From NCBI RefSeq assembly GCF_000331305.1, contig NZ_KB217478.1, positions 2,029,679-2,093,678 of the forward strand: 64,000 bases of DNA, in the 5' to 3' direction. The stretch comes from Calothrix sp. PCC 7103. Its GTDB lineage: Bacteria; Cyanobacteriota; Cyanobacteriia; Cyanobacteriales; Nostocaceae. This document shows, in pieces, positions 18,057-26,594 of the stretch. A model generated the notes under the pieces. It did not search any database, was not told where the DNA came from, and was given only the letters and a program-made list of their open reading frames with translations. The translations under genes were made by a program, and so were the position numbers. Position 1 is the first letter of the stretch. Each line of letters begins with the position of its first letter.

Positions 18057-18312
18057 GTAGGTTGGGGAGTCACCTCCGTGCGCGGGTTCCCCGCGTTGAG
18101 GAGAGTGACGTTGGAGGAACGGAACCCAACAAATACTCTTGCTGTTATTACTACTCCATACCAAAAATTTTAGTAGTACATATATTTACCACAGAGACAC
18201 GGAGAACACAGAGGGAAGAGAGGCAACGGCGCCTATCCAATTTAATTCATGACATTAAGTACTACTGGTTTACTCTTAACCAGTAGTACTGCTTGATGTA
18301 TGGGTCTAAATG
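18057..18312. repeat. 256-bp repeat unit, copy 2
   Basis: This is the second copy, very similar to the first and with the same hairpin at 18258-18290. The tail half-site AACCAGTAGTACT appears once more at 18387-18399, just before the SDR gene. Together with a GTTGGG...CCCAAC inverted repeat at 18347-18376, it fills the 650-base gap from 17760 to 18408, in which I see no gene. Confidence 0.85.
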
Positions 18313-18408
18313 TGACGCTATCAGGAATGTTACAAAATAGTTGATGTTGGGTTACGCACTCGCGCTCCACCCAACCTACAATTTCAACCAGTAGTACTTG
18401 AAAATATT

Positions 18409-19176
18409 ATGATTAATTTTGATTTAAAAGGAACAAGAGTATTAGTTACAGGTGCCTCACGAGGAATAGGGGAAGCGATAGCAACTGGTTTTGCTAGAAG
18501 TGGCGCCTGTGTAGCAGTTCACTATCATCAGCAGCATGATGTTGCTGAAAGTGTGTGTAATTGTTTAGAAGGTACGGGACATATTACAGTTGGAGCAGAC
18601 CTTGCCAACCCTGTAGCAGTTGAGGAAATGGTGACTTCGACGTTAAAAGAATTTGGGCAAATTGATATTTTGGTTAATAATGCAGGTATTTATCAAGAGC
18701 ATCCTCTTAATCAAACTAGCTATGAAGATTGGCAAACAGTATGGCAAAAAACTATAAATGTTAACTTAATAGGCACCGCGAATGTTTCGTATTGTGTCGC
18801 AAAACATATGATAGAACGACGCAGTGGACGCATAATTAATATAACTTCACGCGGTGCATTTAGAGGAGAACCAACAGCTACTGCATATGGCGCCAGTAAA
18901 GCTGCTCTTAATTCTTTGAGTCAATCATTAGCTCAATACTTGGCGCCTTATAATATATTTGTCACGGCAGTAGCTCCAGGTTATGTAAAAACAGAAATGT
19001 CGCGCGCAGTTTTAGAAAGCCCAGCAGGAGATTTCATTAGACAACAAAGCCCATTAAATCGTGTTGCCTATCCAGAAGAAATTGCACACACAGTTTTATT
19101 TTTAGCTTCACCAGGCTCAGAATTTTTAACAGGTAATATTGTTGATGTTAATGGCGCCAGTTATTTACGCTCGTAA
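18409..19176 (+). CDS. Short-chain dehydrogenase/reductase (FabG-like)
   Basis: A 255-residue NAD(P)-dependent oxidoreductase with a classical SDR fold. The cofactor loop reads VTGASRGIGEA near residue 14, the NNAG motif is present (LVNNAGIY), the catalytic Ser is in NITSRGAF, and the Tyr-x3-Lys pair is in AYGASKAAL. The C-terminal part reads PGYVKTEMS and ends LTGNIVDVNGASYLRS, like 3-oxoacyl-ACP reductases and related sugar or alcohol dehydrogenases. Substrate not predictable. It starts at the ATG at 18409, close behind a repeat region. It converges on the peptidase gene. Confidence 0.88.
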   Translation: MINFDLKGTRVLVTGASRGIGEAIATGFARSGACVAVHYHQQHDVAESVCNCLEGTGHITVGADLANPVAVEEMVTSTLKEFGQIDILVNNAGIYQEHPLNQTSYEDWQTVWQKTINVNLIGTANVSYCVAKHMIERRSGRIINITSRGAFRGEPTATAYGASKAALNSLSQSLAQYLAPYNIFVTAVAPGYVKTEMSRAVLESPAGDFIRQQSPLNRVAYPEEIAHTVLFLASPGSEFLTGNIVDVNGASYLRS

Positions 19177-19224
19177 TTATCGCGCGAGCGCAATCAATAG
19201 CTTAAAAAAAATAGTATTAAGGAG

Positions 19225-19287
19225 TAGGGTGCGTAAAAGCTATTAAAATCTTCACTTTATAGAAAAATTAAACTGCTTTCACGCACC
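19225..19287. repeat. Inverted repeat GGTGCGT...ACGCACC between convergent genes
   Basis: TAGGGTGCGTAAAAGC at 19225 is mirrored by GCTTTCACGCACC ending at 19287. It may serve as a terminator for both flanking convergent genes; a single GGGTGCGT half-site also occurs at 12424. Confidence 0.5.
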
Positions 19288-20319
19288 TTACCTTGAGGTT
19301 GGTGTTTTTAAATTGTTGTTATTTTTTAGTAAGTTATGAGTTGCGTTTACTATTATTTGTGCTGAACCTGTGAAGAAATTACGGTCTATCGTTTCTGGTT
19401 TGTCGCTAGGTTTATGGTAGTGCGGTGTACGTAAGTTTGCTGTGTCTGTTACTAGTACTGCTCCTATTCCTTGATACCAAAATGGTGCGTGGTCACTACG
19501 CAGGGTGTCGGGGGTTAATAGTCCTTTGAGTGGTATGGGTACTGTGAGAACAAGAGGTAAATTTGCTTGTTCGGATACGTTATTTTGAAATGAATTTAGT
19601 AGTGGTAAGTGTTCTATGTCACCAACTACTGTTAGAAAATCTCCTTTATCACTGGGAGGTGTAATTGGTAAGGTTGGTGGGTATTTTTGACATCCTGGAG
19701 TATAACATGCGTAACTTACCATATCCATTACTACGGCGCCGCGTAAGTTCTTCTGAATATTTTTTGCTTTTTTGACGTAAGCTTGACTTCCTAATAACCC
19801 TGTTTCTTCTTTGTCGAATAGTACTAGCTGTAATCCTCGTGGTGTTGGTTGCGCTAAAAGTCGAGCAACTTCTAATACAACTGCTACACCACTTGCGTTA
19901 TCATCTGTACCTGGAGATTGATATACTGTGTCATAGTGGGCGCCTACTAAAATATTACCTGCCGTTTTATCTGTTCCTGCACGTTCTGCGACTACGTTAA
20001 CTCCCTGACCAAAGTTTTGTAATTTTGGTTTCCATCCGTATTTTTTTAGCTCCGCTGTAATATAACTACGTGCAGAAGCTCTTTCTGCATCAGTGTGTCG
20101 CTGAAAATTCAATTTTTCAATATGAGCGAGTAAAGCATCTGTTTGTACTAGGGGAAAACTTACCGCACTTTCTAACTTTTGTTGCGGCACCTCATTAATA
20201 TCATTTTGAACTCGAATTGTCTCAACCGGTGGTTGCGGTGCTTTATCAAAAAAATTTCTACCAGCAACTATACCTAACGCTACTATTACCAGCAGTACCA
20301 GCGAGATTAATTTTTTCAT
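19288..20319 (-). CDS. M28-family zinc peptidase, membrane-anchored or secreted
   Basis: A 343-residue metallopeptidase of family M28 (aminopeptidase Y/S type). An N-terminal hydrophobic segment (MKKLISLVLLVIVALGIV) is a signal or anchor. The co-catalytic zinc ligands are visible: His and Asp in GAHYDTV, Asp in SPGTDDNASG, Glu-Glu in LFDKEETGLLGS, Asp in MDMVSY, and His in LRSDHAPFW. The catalytic centre appears intact. It should remove N-terminal residues from peptides in the periplasm. The start ATG at 20319 is 18 bases from the start of the divergent SafE-like gene, so their promoters overlap. Confidence 0.88.
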   Translation of the reverse strand: MKKLISLVLLVIVALGIVAGRNFFDKAPQPPVETIRVQNDINEVPQQKLESAVSFPLVQTDALLAHIEKLNFQRHTDAERASARSYITAELKKYGWKPKLQNFGQGVNVVAERAGTDKTAGNILVGAHYDTVYQSPGTDDNASGVAVVLEVARLLAQPTPRGLQLVLFDKEETGLLGSQAYVKKAKNIQKNLRGAVVMDMVSYACYTPGCQKYPPTLPITPPSDKGDFLTVVGDIEHLPLLNSFQNNVSEQANLPLVLTVPIPLKGLLTPDTLRSDHAPFWYQGIGAVLVTDTANLRTPHYHKPSDKPETIDRNFFTGSAQIIVNATHNLLKNNNNLKTPTSR

Positions 20320-20337
20320 AAAACAATTAGAAAGAAG

Positions 20338-21516
20338 ATGTTAGATTTTTGGCTTATTTTTACGCTTGGTTTCTTGGGAAGCTTTGGTCACTGCGTTGGT
20401 ATGTGCGGACCTCTTGCCGCAGCTTTTTCTCTTTCTCAAACCCAAAATACTCCTGACTGGCATCATCAATTACGGTTCCATATTCTGCTTAACCTCGGCA
20501 GAACACTTAGTTATATGATAGTAGGCGCCGCTATTGGTGCTATTGGCTCGGTGTTTTTAGCTAGCGGTCAAATGGCAGGTGTTGGGAGTGACATGCGTCG
20601 CTTTCTGGCTATTATTACTGGTTTAATGTTGATTTGGTTTGGATTACGCCAAATTAAACCCGACTTATTACCCCGTGTACCTCTATTACATCCTTTATTA
20701 CAATCCAAATTACATGACCGTCTAAATGCCGGAATGGTCAAGCTTTCGCTTAAACCAACTTGGTGGACTCCTGCTTTACTGGGAATTACTTGGGGGTTGA
20801 TACCTTGCGGTTTTTTATATGCAGCACAAATTAAAGCTGCTGAAACTGGTGATTTAATTAAAGGTGCCACCACAATGTTCGCTTTTGGCTTAGGAACTTT
20901 ACCAACTATGTTGGGGGTAGGAATATCAACGTCGGTTCTTAGTAAAGATAAACGCAGTCAGTTGTTCCGTTTAGGTGGATGGGTAACGCTAATAATTGGC
21001 ACCTTAACTTTGCTGCGAACGGGCGATATGATGGTTGATTTTACGGGACATGCAGCGTTGTTCTGTTTAATGTTAGCTCTGATTGCGCGTCCAATTAGTA
21101 ATTTGTGGTCGGCGCCATTACGTTATCGTCGCGCTTTAGGTGTGGGAGCATATGTTCTTTCAGTGGCACATACAATTCATATGCTGCAACATTCTTTAGA
21201 TTGGAATTTTGAAGCATTTTGGTTTTTACCATTACAATTTCAATGGGGTATTGCTGCCGGTGGTGTAGCTTTAGTATTAATGACACCTGCTGCACTCACT
21301 AGTTTTGATTCGATGCAGAAGAAATTAGGTCAATATTGGCGCCATATTCATTTATTAAGTGTTCCGGCTTTGATTTTTGCTGTTATTCACGCTATTACTA
21401 CTGGTTCGCGTTATTTAGGCGCCCTTTCTATAACCTGGGGAAATCAATTAGCTGTTACAGCACTAGTTCTTTTGATGTTGAGTGTATTATTATTACGTTT
21501 GCGAAGTATTAAGTAA
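20338..21516 (+). CDS. Sulfite exporter TauE/SafE-family (UreH/CcdA-like) membrane protein
   Basis: A 392-residue protein with about ten hydrophobic spans. The opening LGFLGSFGHCVGMCGPLAAAF is the hallmark of the UreH/SafE-type transmembrane domain related to CcdA and DsbD; the two Cys in HCVGMCGP could bind metal or be redox active. A second matching motif reads WGLIPCGFLYAAQIKA. The last 130 residues contain spaced histidines in membrane spans (VAHTIHMLQHSL, RHIHLLSVPALIFAVIHAIT), suggesting a ferric-reductase-like haem-binding region. A role in copper, haem or sulfur compound handling is possible. It begins 18 bases from the divergent peptidase. Confidence 0.75.
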   Translation: MLDFWLIFTLGFLGSFGHCVGMCGPLAAAFSLSQTQNTPDWHHQLRFHILLNLGRTLSYMIVGAAIGAIGSVFLASGQMAGVGSDMRRFLAIITGLMLIWFGLRQIKPDLLPRVPLLHPLLQSKLHDRLNAGMVKLSLKPTWWTPALLGITWGLIPCGFLYAAQIKAAETGDLIKGATTMFAFGLGTLPTMLGVGISTSVLSKDKRSQLFRLGGWVTLIIGTLTLLRTGDMMVDFTGHAALFCLMLALIARPISNLWSAPLRYRRALGVGAYVLSVAHTIHMLQHSLDWNFEAFWFLPLQFQWGIAAGGVALVLMTPAALTSFDSMQKKLGQYWRHIHLLSVPALIFAVIHAITTGSRYLGALSITWGNQLAVTALVLLMLSVLLLRLRSIK

Positions 21517-21644
21517 AAAATTTATTTTTGCATCTGTCGCTTATCTACATAATTATTGGCGTAATCATACTTTTATCAACTTTATAAACTTCCTAAAATT
21601 TCTACCATTTACCATTAATGACTGTTACAAATTGTATATTGTAA

Positions 21645-21736
21645 ATGAAAATACTTGGAGTTTGTGCATATTCTCACGAAAGCGGTGCCGCTTTACTAGT
21701 TATGGTGAGATTGTTGTTGCTGTTTGTGTGAAGTGA
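21645..21736 (+). pseudogene. Relic of a NodU/CmcH-type carbamoyltransferase N-terminus
   Basis: From the ATG at 21645 the frame reads MKILGVCAYSHESGAALLV, which is the standard opening of carbamoyltransferases of the NodU/CmcH family (MxILGxxxYxHDSxAAL). Just after it the sense continues in the next frame, YGEIVVAVC, where the family has DGEIVAAxxEER, and then ends at a stop at 21734-21736. So a one-base slip and the loss of more than 500 residues are both visible. The remaining gap to galE (21737-21817) contains only a short repeat. Confidence 0.7.
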
Positions 21737-21754
21737 AGGGGGTTATTTATATAA

Positions 21755-21785
21755 GGGGCGGGCAGGGATGCCCGCTCCACAAGAG
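21755..21785. repeat. GCGGGC...GCCCGC palindromic repeat
   Basis: GGGGCGGGCAGGGATGCCCG continues CTCCACAAG. It is the same family as the element at 1838 and forms a hairpin GCGGGCA/TGCCCGC. It lies directly behind the carbamoyltransferase relic. Confidence 0.7.
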
Positions 21786-21817
21786 ATTTACAAGAGAGTT
21801 ACAAGAGATGACATTTT

Positions 21818-22816
21818 TTATTTGTGTCTTTTTTGATGCCAAGACCATGCGTGGGTAAGTATATCTTCGATGGAAGAATATTTTGGTTCCCAGCCTAATG
21901 TTTGTCGTGCTTTGTCGCCACTGCCTATTAATGATGGTGGGTCGCCTGGGCGCCGTTCGCATTCAATGGCTTTAATTTCTTTGCCTGTAACTTTGATGGC
22001 GGTATCAATTACTTCGCGCACTGAGAAGCCGCTACCGTTGCCTAAATTAAATACGGCGCTGTCGCCACCTTTGAGCAGGTATTCTAGCCCTAATATGTGA
22101 GCATCTGCTAAGTCGCTGACGTGGATATAATCTCGAATACACGTACCATCTGGTGTTGGGTAGTCGGTACCAAAAATTGATATTGCAGAGCGTAAACCAA
22201 GAGCGGTTTGTAGAACTAAGGGAATAAGATGGGTTTCGGGGTTATGGTCTTCGCCTAAATTTCCACTTGGGTCGGCGCCAGCAGCGTTAAAGTATCGGAA
22301 TCTTACTGATTTTAGTCCGTATGCAACATCAAAGTCGGTGAGTATACGTTCTACCATCAATTTGGTGGCGCCATAGGGATTAATGGGATTTTGCGGGTGG
22401 TCTTCGGGAATGGGTACCTGATTGGGCACACCGTATGTTGCACAAGTTGATGAAAATACAAAATTCTTAATAGAAGCCGCTAACATCGCTTCTAACAGCG
22501 TGATGGTACCAATAACATTATTTCGATAGTACTTTGCAGGGTCACTGACCGATTCACCTACGTATGCGTATGCCGAAAAATGCATGACCGCATCGAATGC
22601 GCGCGTTGTAAATAGCTTATCCAGTAAGGTTCGGTCATTTGTATCGCCTACAACCAACTCGACCTGTAAAACCTTTTCAACTAAGTCACGATGCCCGTAC
22701 ACAAGATTATCAAGTATTACTACCTCGTAACCCGCTCGCTTAAGAGCAAGCACGGTATGCGAACCAATGTATCCAGCTCCCCCTGTGACAAGGATGGTGG
22801 GCTTTGCAGACGACAT
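21818..22816 (-). CDS. galE: UDP-glucose 4-epimerase
   Basis: A 332-residue SDR-fold epimerase that interconverts UDP-glucose and UDP-galactose through a tightly bound NAD. The NAD loop reads VTGGAGYIGSHTV at residue 10. The catalytic Ser/Thr lies in FSSTCATYG and the Tyr-x3-Lys in INPYGATKLMVE. The family motif RYFNAAGADPSG and LGNGSGFSVREVI are present. It provides galactosyl donors for lipids and envelope or sheath polysaccharides. All catalytic residues are intact. The start is the ATG at 22816. Confidence 0.95.
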   Translation of the reverse strand: MSSAKPTILVTGGAGYIGSHTVLALKRAGYEVVILDNLVYGHRDLVEKVLQVELVVGDTNDRTLLDKLFTTRAFDAVMHFSAYAYVGESVSDPAKYYRNNVIGTITLLEAMLAASIKNFVFSSTCATYGVPNQVPIPEDHPQNPINPYGATKLMVERILTDFDVAYGLKSVRFRYFNAAGADPSGNLGEDHNPETHLIPLVLQTALGLRSAISIFGTDYPTPDGTCIRDYIHVSDLADAHILGLEYLLKGGDSAVFNLGNGSGFSVREVIDTAIKVTGKEIKAIECERRPGDPPSLIGSGDKARQTLGWEPKYSSIEDILTHAWSWHQKRHK

Positions 22817-22921
22817 AGTTTTTCCTTACATGTAGAAGTCTCTTCAACTAATTTAATTTACTTAATACAAAATACCTAACAGGAAAATCACAATTCAGTA
22901 AGCCAAGTTCGAGATTATGCT

Positions 22922-22990
22922 CTAAAATCACTACGACGGTAGTCTTTGTGTGTGGGGTGTGAGGAGTTTATTGCAGTCAAAAAAAAGTCC
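22922..22990 (-). ncRNA. yfr1: Candidate Yfr1 small RNA
   Basis: The minus strand holds an exact copy of the 11-nt motif ACTCCTCACAC (22967-22957), which is the ultraconserved single-stranded core of the cyanobacterial Yfr1 RNA. It is followed after a short CACACACAAAG spacer by a hairpin ACTAC-cgtc-GTAGT (22943-22930) and a T-rich tail. Upstream on the same strand, TTGACT and TGTAGT spaced by 18 bases could be the promoter, giving a transcript of about 65 nt, the right size. The usual 5' hairpin is not obvious, which lowers my confidence. Yfr1 is known to regulate outer-membrane porin mRNAs and bicarbonate transport in other cyanobacteria. It lies in the galE/23074 intergenic region. Confidence 0.5.
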
Positions 22991-23073
22991 TACTACAATT
23001 TGACGGTAATAATTAAGTCAACCGCCCAAATCAAAATGGCGAACCGCCTTATATACGATTTGAGAGTGATCCT

Positions 23074-23700
23074 ATGTTTGTAATGTTAAGCCGGGTACTA
23101 CTCTGGCTACTTCTGGGTACTATCGTTTATTCCTTGTTCCAAAGGTTTTATCCTTCTGGGGGCTTTTTTGGAAGATTCGTTTTAGCCGTTCTTGCAGTTG
23201 TACTACTACTATCGTTCTTTAACCCTGGTGGTACAGGAACAGTCGTATCTCCCTTATGGCAATTCATATCGTTCCCGCTCAAACCACTGGGTGCGTCGAT
23301 TTTGCTAATGATTTTTGCTGCACAGCGTTTGAAAGATGGTGGCATCGGCAAACCAGGTGGATATTTAATCGGTTGGGCACTAACGATTTTGTTAATTGCT
23401 AGCACACCAGCGTTTGCTTACTTCTTGGTTAGCCCTCGTTTAGCTCAGATGTTACCAGAAGGTCAACCACAGCAAACCCTCGTAGCATTAGCTTCTCAAT
23501 CTGATGTTAATGCTATCGTTAGTGGTTCAGCTCGTAGCGATGTGCCTTCATACTTGATGCAAACAACACCAGCAGATACTGCTCGTCGGGGAAGGATAGC
23601 GCTTGAGGACTTTATTCCTAATGCACAAGCTCTTGCACAAACAACTGCTGCTTGGGAAGCTTTCCTAAATCAAGGCTTTATATTCCTTCGTGGTCGTTAA
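23074..23700 (+). CDS. Membrane protein of unknown function
   Basis: A 208-residue protein. The first half has about four hydrophobic spans (MLSRVLLWLLLGTIVYSLF, FVLAVLAVVLLLSFF, a span around ASILLMIFAAQ and LIGWALTILLIASTPAFAYF). The second half is soluble with no motif I can name. The membrane part reminds me of the N-terminus of cyanobacterial YdcF/ElyC-like proteins, but the DUF218 catalytic region is not present, so it may be a diverged or shortened member. This is a weak guess. The start is the ATG at 23074. A hairpin terminator follows 33 bases after the stop. Confidence 0.55.
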   Translation: MFVMLSRVLLWLLLGTIVYSLFQRFYPSGGFFGRFVLAVLAVVLLLSFFNPGGTGTVVSPLWQFISFPLKPLGASILLMIFAAQRLKDGGIGKPGGYLIGWALTILLIASTPAFAYFLVSPRLAQMLPEGQPQQTLVALASQSDVNAIVSGSARSDVPSYLMQTTPADTARRGRIALEDFIPNAQALAQTTAAWEAFLNQGFIFLRGR

Positions 23701-23733
23701 TTTCTGAATTTGATAATCACTGTTATTTGCTCT

Positions 23734-23753
23734 GAGCCACGCCTTCGTGGCTC
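23734..23753 (+). terminator. Intrinsic terminator hairpin
   Basis: GAGCCACG and CGTGGCTC form a perfect 8-bp stem with a CCTT loop, followed by GTTCTGTTC. It lies right behind the membrane-protein gene. Confidence 0.75.
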
Positions 23754-23938
23754 GTTCTGTTCATAATAGCGCATACGATAAGTTTCGTATTATAATAAAT
23801 ATAAAAATTATTTGGGCAAAATATATTCACTTGTTAATTTAAATTTCTAATCATTTGAATATAAATGTATCTATGTAAGTGAATAGAAGATAATAGGTAT
23901 ATAAACAAGTAACAAAATTTTTGAGTCGCGACGCTGTA

Positions 23939-25690
23939 ATGGCAACATCAAGAAGGCTGGCAAAATTGGGTTCTTACCTGCGTCCACATTGGCGTGATGC
24001 AGCATTAGGAGTAGGTGCATTATTTACTGTAAACGGTTTGGGGGTTTATATACCTCTACTAATACGCTCTGCTGTTGATAAACTAAGTTATGAATTTACT
24101 ATTAACCAAGTGCTAGGTTACATAGTGCCTGTTGTCTGTTTGACATCGGCAATGTGGCTAATTCGTATGGCTTCGCGTATTTGGCTGTTTGGTGTTGGTC
24201 GTCAGGTTGAATTTGACCTGAAACAAAATATATTTGAACATTTGCTGACATTAGAACCTTCATATTTTGCCACTAACACTGCTGGTGACTTAATTAGTCG
24301 TGCGACAAGCGATGTAGACAATATCCGTAGGTTACTCGGTTTCGCTGTTTTGAGTTTGGCAAATACATTTTTTGCTTACACATTGACATTACCCATAATG
24401 TTGAGTATTAATATCGATTTAACCTTGGCATCGCTGACTGTATATCCATTGATGTTTTTATTAGTACATCTATACAGTGAAAAGCTTCGTAACCAGCAAG
24501 CAAGGGTTCAAGAAAAAATTTCAGATATTAGTGGACTTATACAAGAAGATGTTAGTGGTATGGCGTTGATTAAAATTTACGCACAAGAGGACAACGAACG
24601 ACGTGCGTTTGCCGAAAAAAATCAACGACTATTGGGGGCAAACCTTCAGCTAGCTAGGACTCGTAACACAATTTTTCCATTAATTGGTGGTTTAGCGAGT
24701 GTTAGTTCTTTAATAATCATTTGGCTAGGCGCCACAAAAATTGCAGATGGTAGTCTATCGGTAGGGAACTTTGTGACGTTGCTTATTTACGTTGAACGTC
24801 TAGTTTTTCCAACTGCACTACTAGGATTTACAATTACGGCTTACCAGCGTGGTGAAGTTAGCATTGACCGTATCGAAGCAATTTTATCTACTCAACCAAA
24901 AATCGCTGACGAATTAAATGCGATTCATTTGGCGCCTGAAAATGTTAAAGGTAAAATCACTGCTCGAAATTTCAGTTTTAGTTATCCACAGAGAAATACA
25001 CTAGTTCTAGATAATATAAACTTTGAGATTGAACCAGGAGAAACGATATCGATAGTTGGTGCTATAGGTTCGGGAAAAACAACCTTGGCAAACTCGTTAC
25101 CAAGATTACTCGATATAGCTCCGGGACAATTATTTCTTGATGATATCGATATAACTAAAATAGCTATTGCTGACTTACGGGGTGCAATAGCTTATGTACC
25201 TCAAGATAGCTTTTTGTTTAGTACAACCATAAAAAATAATATTCGTTACGCTGACCCTTTAGCTGAAATTCAAGAAGTCGAAGCAGCATCTAAAAGCGCG
25301 CAAATTCATCCTGAAATTATGAATTTTCCAGCGACTTACGAAACTATTGTTGGTGAGCGTGGTATTACTCTTTCGGGTGGACAACGGCAGCGTACTGCTC
25401 TTGCGCGTGCGATGCTTGTAGATGCTCCTGTATTGATTTTAGACGATGCCCTTTCTAGCGTTGATAATCAAACTGCAACGGCAATTTTACGTAATATTTC
25501 GGGTGGTACAACTCGTAAAACCGTACTTTTTATTACGCATCAATTATCAGCAGCAGCAGCAGCAGACCGAATATTTGTCATGGACAAAGGGCAAATAGTT
25601 CAAACGGGAACACATATGGACTTAGTACAAAAACCAGGTTTATATCGAACTCTATGGAGTCAGCATCAGGTAGAAGAGTTATTACATTAG
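23939..25690 (+). CDS. ABC exporter, fused membrane and ATPase domains
   Basis: A type IV (MsbA/MdlB-like) half-transporter of about 583 residues. Six hydrophobic spans fill the first 310 residues. The ATPase domain has Walker A GAIGSGKTT, Q-loop YVPQDSFLF, signature LSGGQRQR, Walker B VLILDDALSSVD and the switch His in FITHQLSA, all intact. It should pump lipids, drugs or peptides out of the cytoplasm as a homodimer or with a partner encoded elsewhere; no second half lies nearby. A TTG at 23921 would add six residues; I chose the ATG at 23939. Confidence 0.92.
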   Translation: MATSRRLAKLGSYLRPHWRDAALGVGALFTVNGLGVYIPLLIRSAVDKLSYEFTINQVLGYIVPVVCLTSAMWLIRMASRIWLFGVGRQVEFDLKQNIFEHLLTLEPSYFATNTAGDLISRATSDVDNIRRLLGFAVLSLANTFFAYTLTLPIMLSINIDLTLASLTVYPLMFLLVHLYSEKLRNQQARVQEKISDISGLIQEDVSGMALIKIYAQEDNERRAFAEKNQRLLGANLQLARTRNTIFPLIGGLASVSSLIIIWLGATKIADGSLSVGNFVTLLIYVERLVFPTALLGFTITAYQRGEVSIDRIEAILSTQPKIADELNAIHLAPENVKGKITARNFSFSYPQRNTLVLDNINFEIEPGETISIVGAIGSGKTTLANSLPRLLDIAPGQLFLDDIDITKIAIADLRGAIAYVPQDSFLFSTTIKNNIRYADPLAEIQEVEAASKSAQIHPEIMNFPATYETIVGERGITLSGGQRQRTALARAMLVDAPVLILDDALSSVDNQTATAILRNISGGTTRKTVLFITHQLSAAAAADRIFVMDKGQIVQTGTHMDLVQKPGLYRTLWSQHQVEELLH

Positions 25691-25693
25691 TGG

Positions 25694-25713
25694 CACAGGC
25701 ATCCTTGCCTGTG
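25694..25713. repeat. CACAGGCA...TGCCTGTG hairpin
   Basis: A perfect 8-bp stem with a TCCT loop lies three bases behind the ABC exporter stop codon, with TTTTTTTTT about fifteen bases on. It may be the exporter's terminator and resembles the dispersed CAAGGATGCC repeats. The remaining 200 bases up to cobO are AT-rich with a CACAGAGGACACAGA stretch. Confidence 0.55.
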
Positions 25714-25913
25714 TGGTAATATAGTTTTTTTTTACCACATAGACACAGAGGACACAGAAATAAGAAAGATAAAATTAGATTATAGTTATAAGGTAAATAT
25801 TACTACTGATTTTTGTTGAAATTAAGTGTTTTTGGCAAAAAAGACGCTATTTTACAAGTTAATTTCGACAATTACTGTAATTTTTATACATAACAATATC
25901 GTATATTAAAACT

Positions 25914-26576
25914 ATGGAAGTTAATAAAGATTGGGAAGAATGTACAAGTGATGCAGCAGTGGCAGAAGCTGCGAGATTAAGCGACGAGCAGTATAATAAG
26001 AAAATGCAGCGTCGCAAGGAAGTACAAGATAAGCGTATAGAAAACGCAATATCAGAAAAAGGTTTAATTATAGTTAATACAGGTAACGGTAAAGGTAAAA
26101 CTACAGCAGCACTGGGAATGGTTATACGCGCACTTGGGCACGGTTACAAAGTCGCTATAATTCAATTTATCAAAGGCGCCTGGGAACCAGCAGAGAAGAA
26201 AGTATTAAGTGTATGGTCTGACCAGTTAGAATTTCATGCGATGGGAGAAGGGTTTACTTGGGAAACTCAAGACCGTGAGCGAGATATAATGGTAGCGCAA
26301 GCTGCATGGGAAAAAGCGCTCTTTTACATCAAAAACCCAGATTTTCGCGTCGTGCTTTTGGATGAAGTTAATATTGCGCTCAAACTTGGTTATCTAAATG
26401 TCGAAGATATTATCAAAGGATTAGAACAGAAACCTGACTTGAATCACGTTATTCTTACAGGAAGAGGGGCGCCGAAGCAACTCATTGAACGGGCAGACTT
26501 AGTAACAGAAATGACTTTAGTAAAACATCCCTTCCGTGAACAAGGGGTAAAAGCACAACCAGGAATTGAATTTTAA
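25914..26576 (+). CDS. cobO: Cob(I)yrinic acid a,c-diamide adenosyltransferase
   Basis: A 220-residue enzyme of the CobA/CobO/BtuR family, which adds the adenosyl group from ATP to the cobalt of corrinoids in coenzyme B12 synthesis. The P-loop reads NTGNGKGKTTAALG near residue 56; the B-site reads FRVVLLDEVNIALKLGYL; the late VILTGRGAPKQLIERADLVTEM is the family signature, followed by HPFREQGVKAQPGIEF at the C-terminus. The extra 45-residue charged N-terminal part is normal for CobO. No cobalamin riboswitch pattern was seen upstream. It runs 18 bases ahead of the response regulator gene and may be cotranscribed with it. Confidence 0.95.
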   Translation: MEVNKDWEECTSDAAVAEAARLSDEQYNKKMQRRKEVQDKRIENAISEKGLIIVNTGNGKGKTTAALGMVIRALGHGYKVAIIQFIKGAWEPAEKKVLSVWSDQLEFHAMGEGFTWETQDRERDIMVAQAAWEKALFYIKNPDFRVVLLDEVNIALKLGYLNVEDIIKGLEQKPDLNHVILTGRGAPKQLIERADLVTEMTLVKHPFREQGVKAQPGIEF

Positions 26577-26594
26577 TTCTTATAATTTAATATT

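Noticed and set aside
18017-18286. 89-residue frame across the tandem repeats
   Set aside because: It is built from repeat DNA, partly the same in both copies, and has no protein-like features.
25691-25913. Possible cobalamin riboswitch before cobO
   Set aside because: The B12-box and the usual conserved helices were not found; the region is short and AT-rich.
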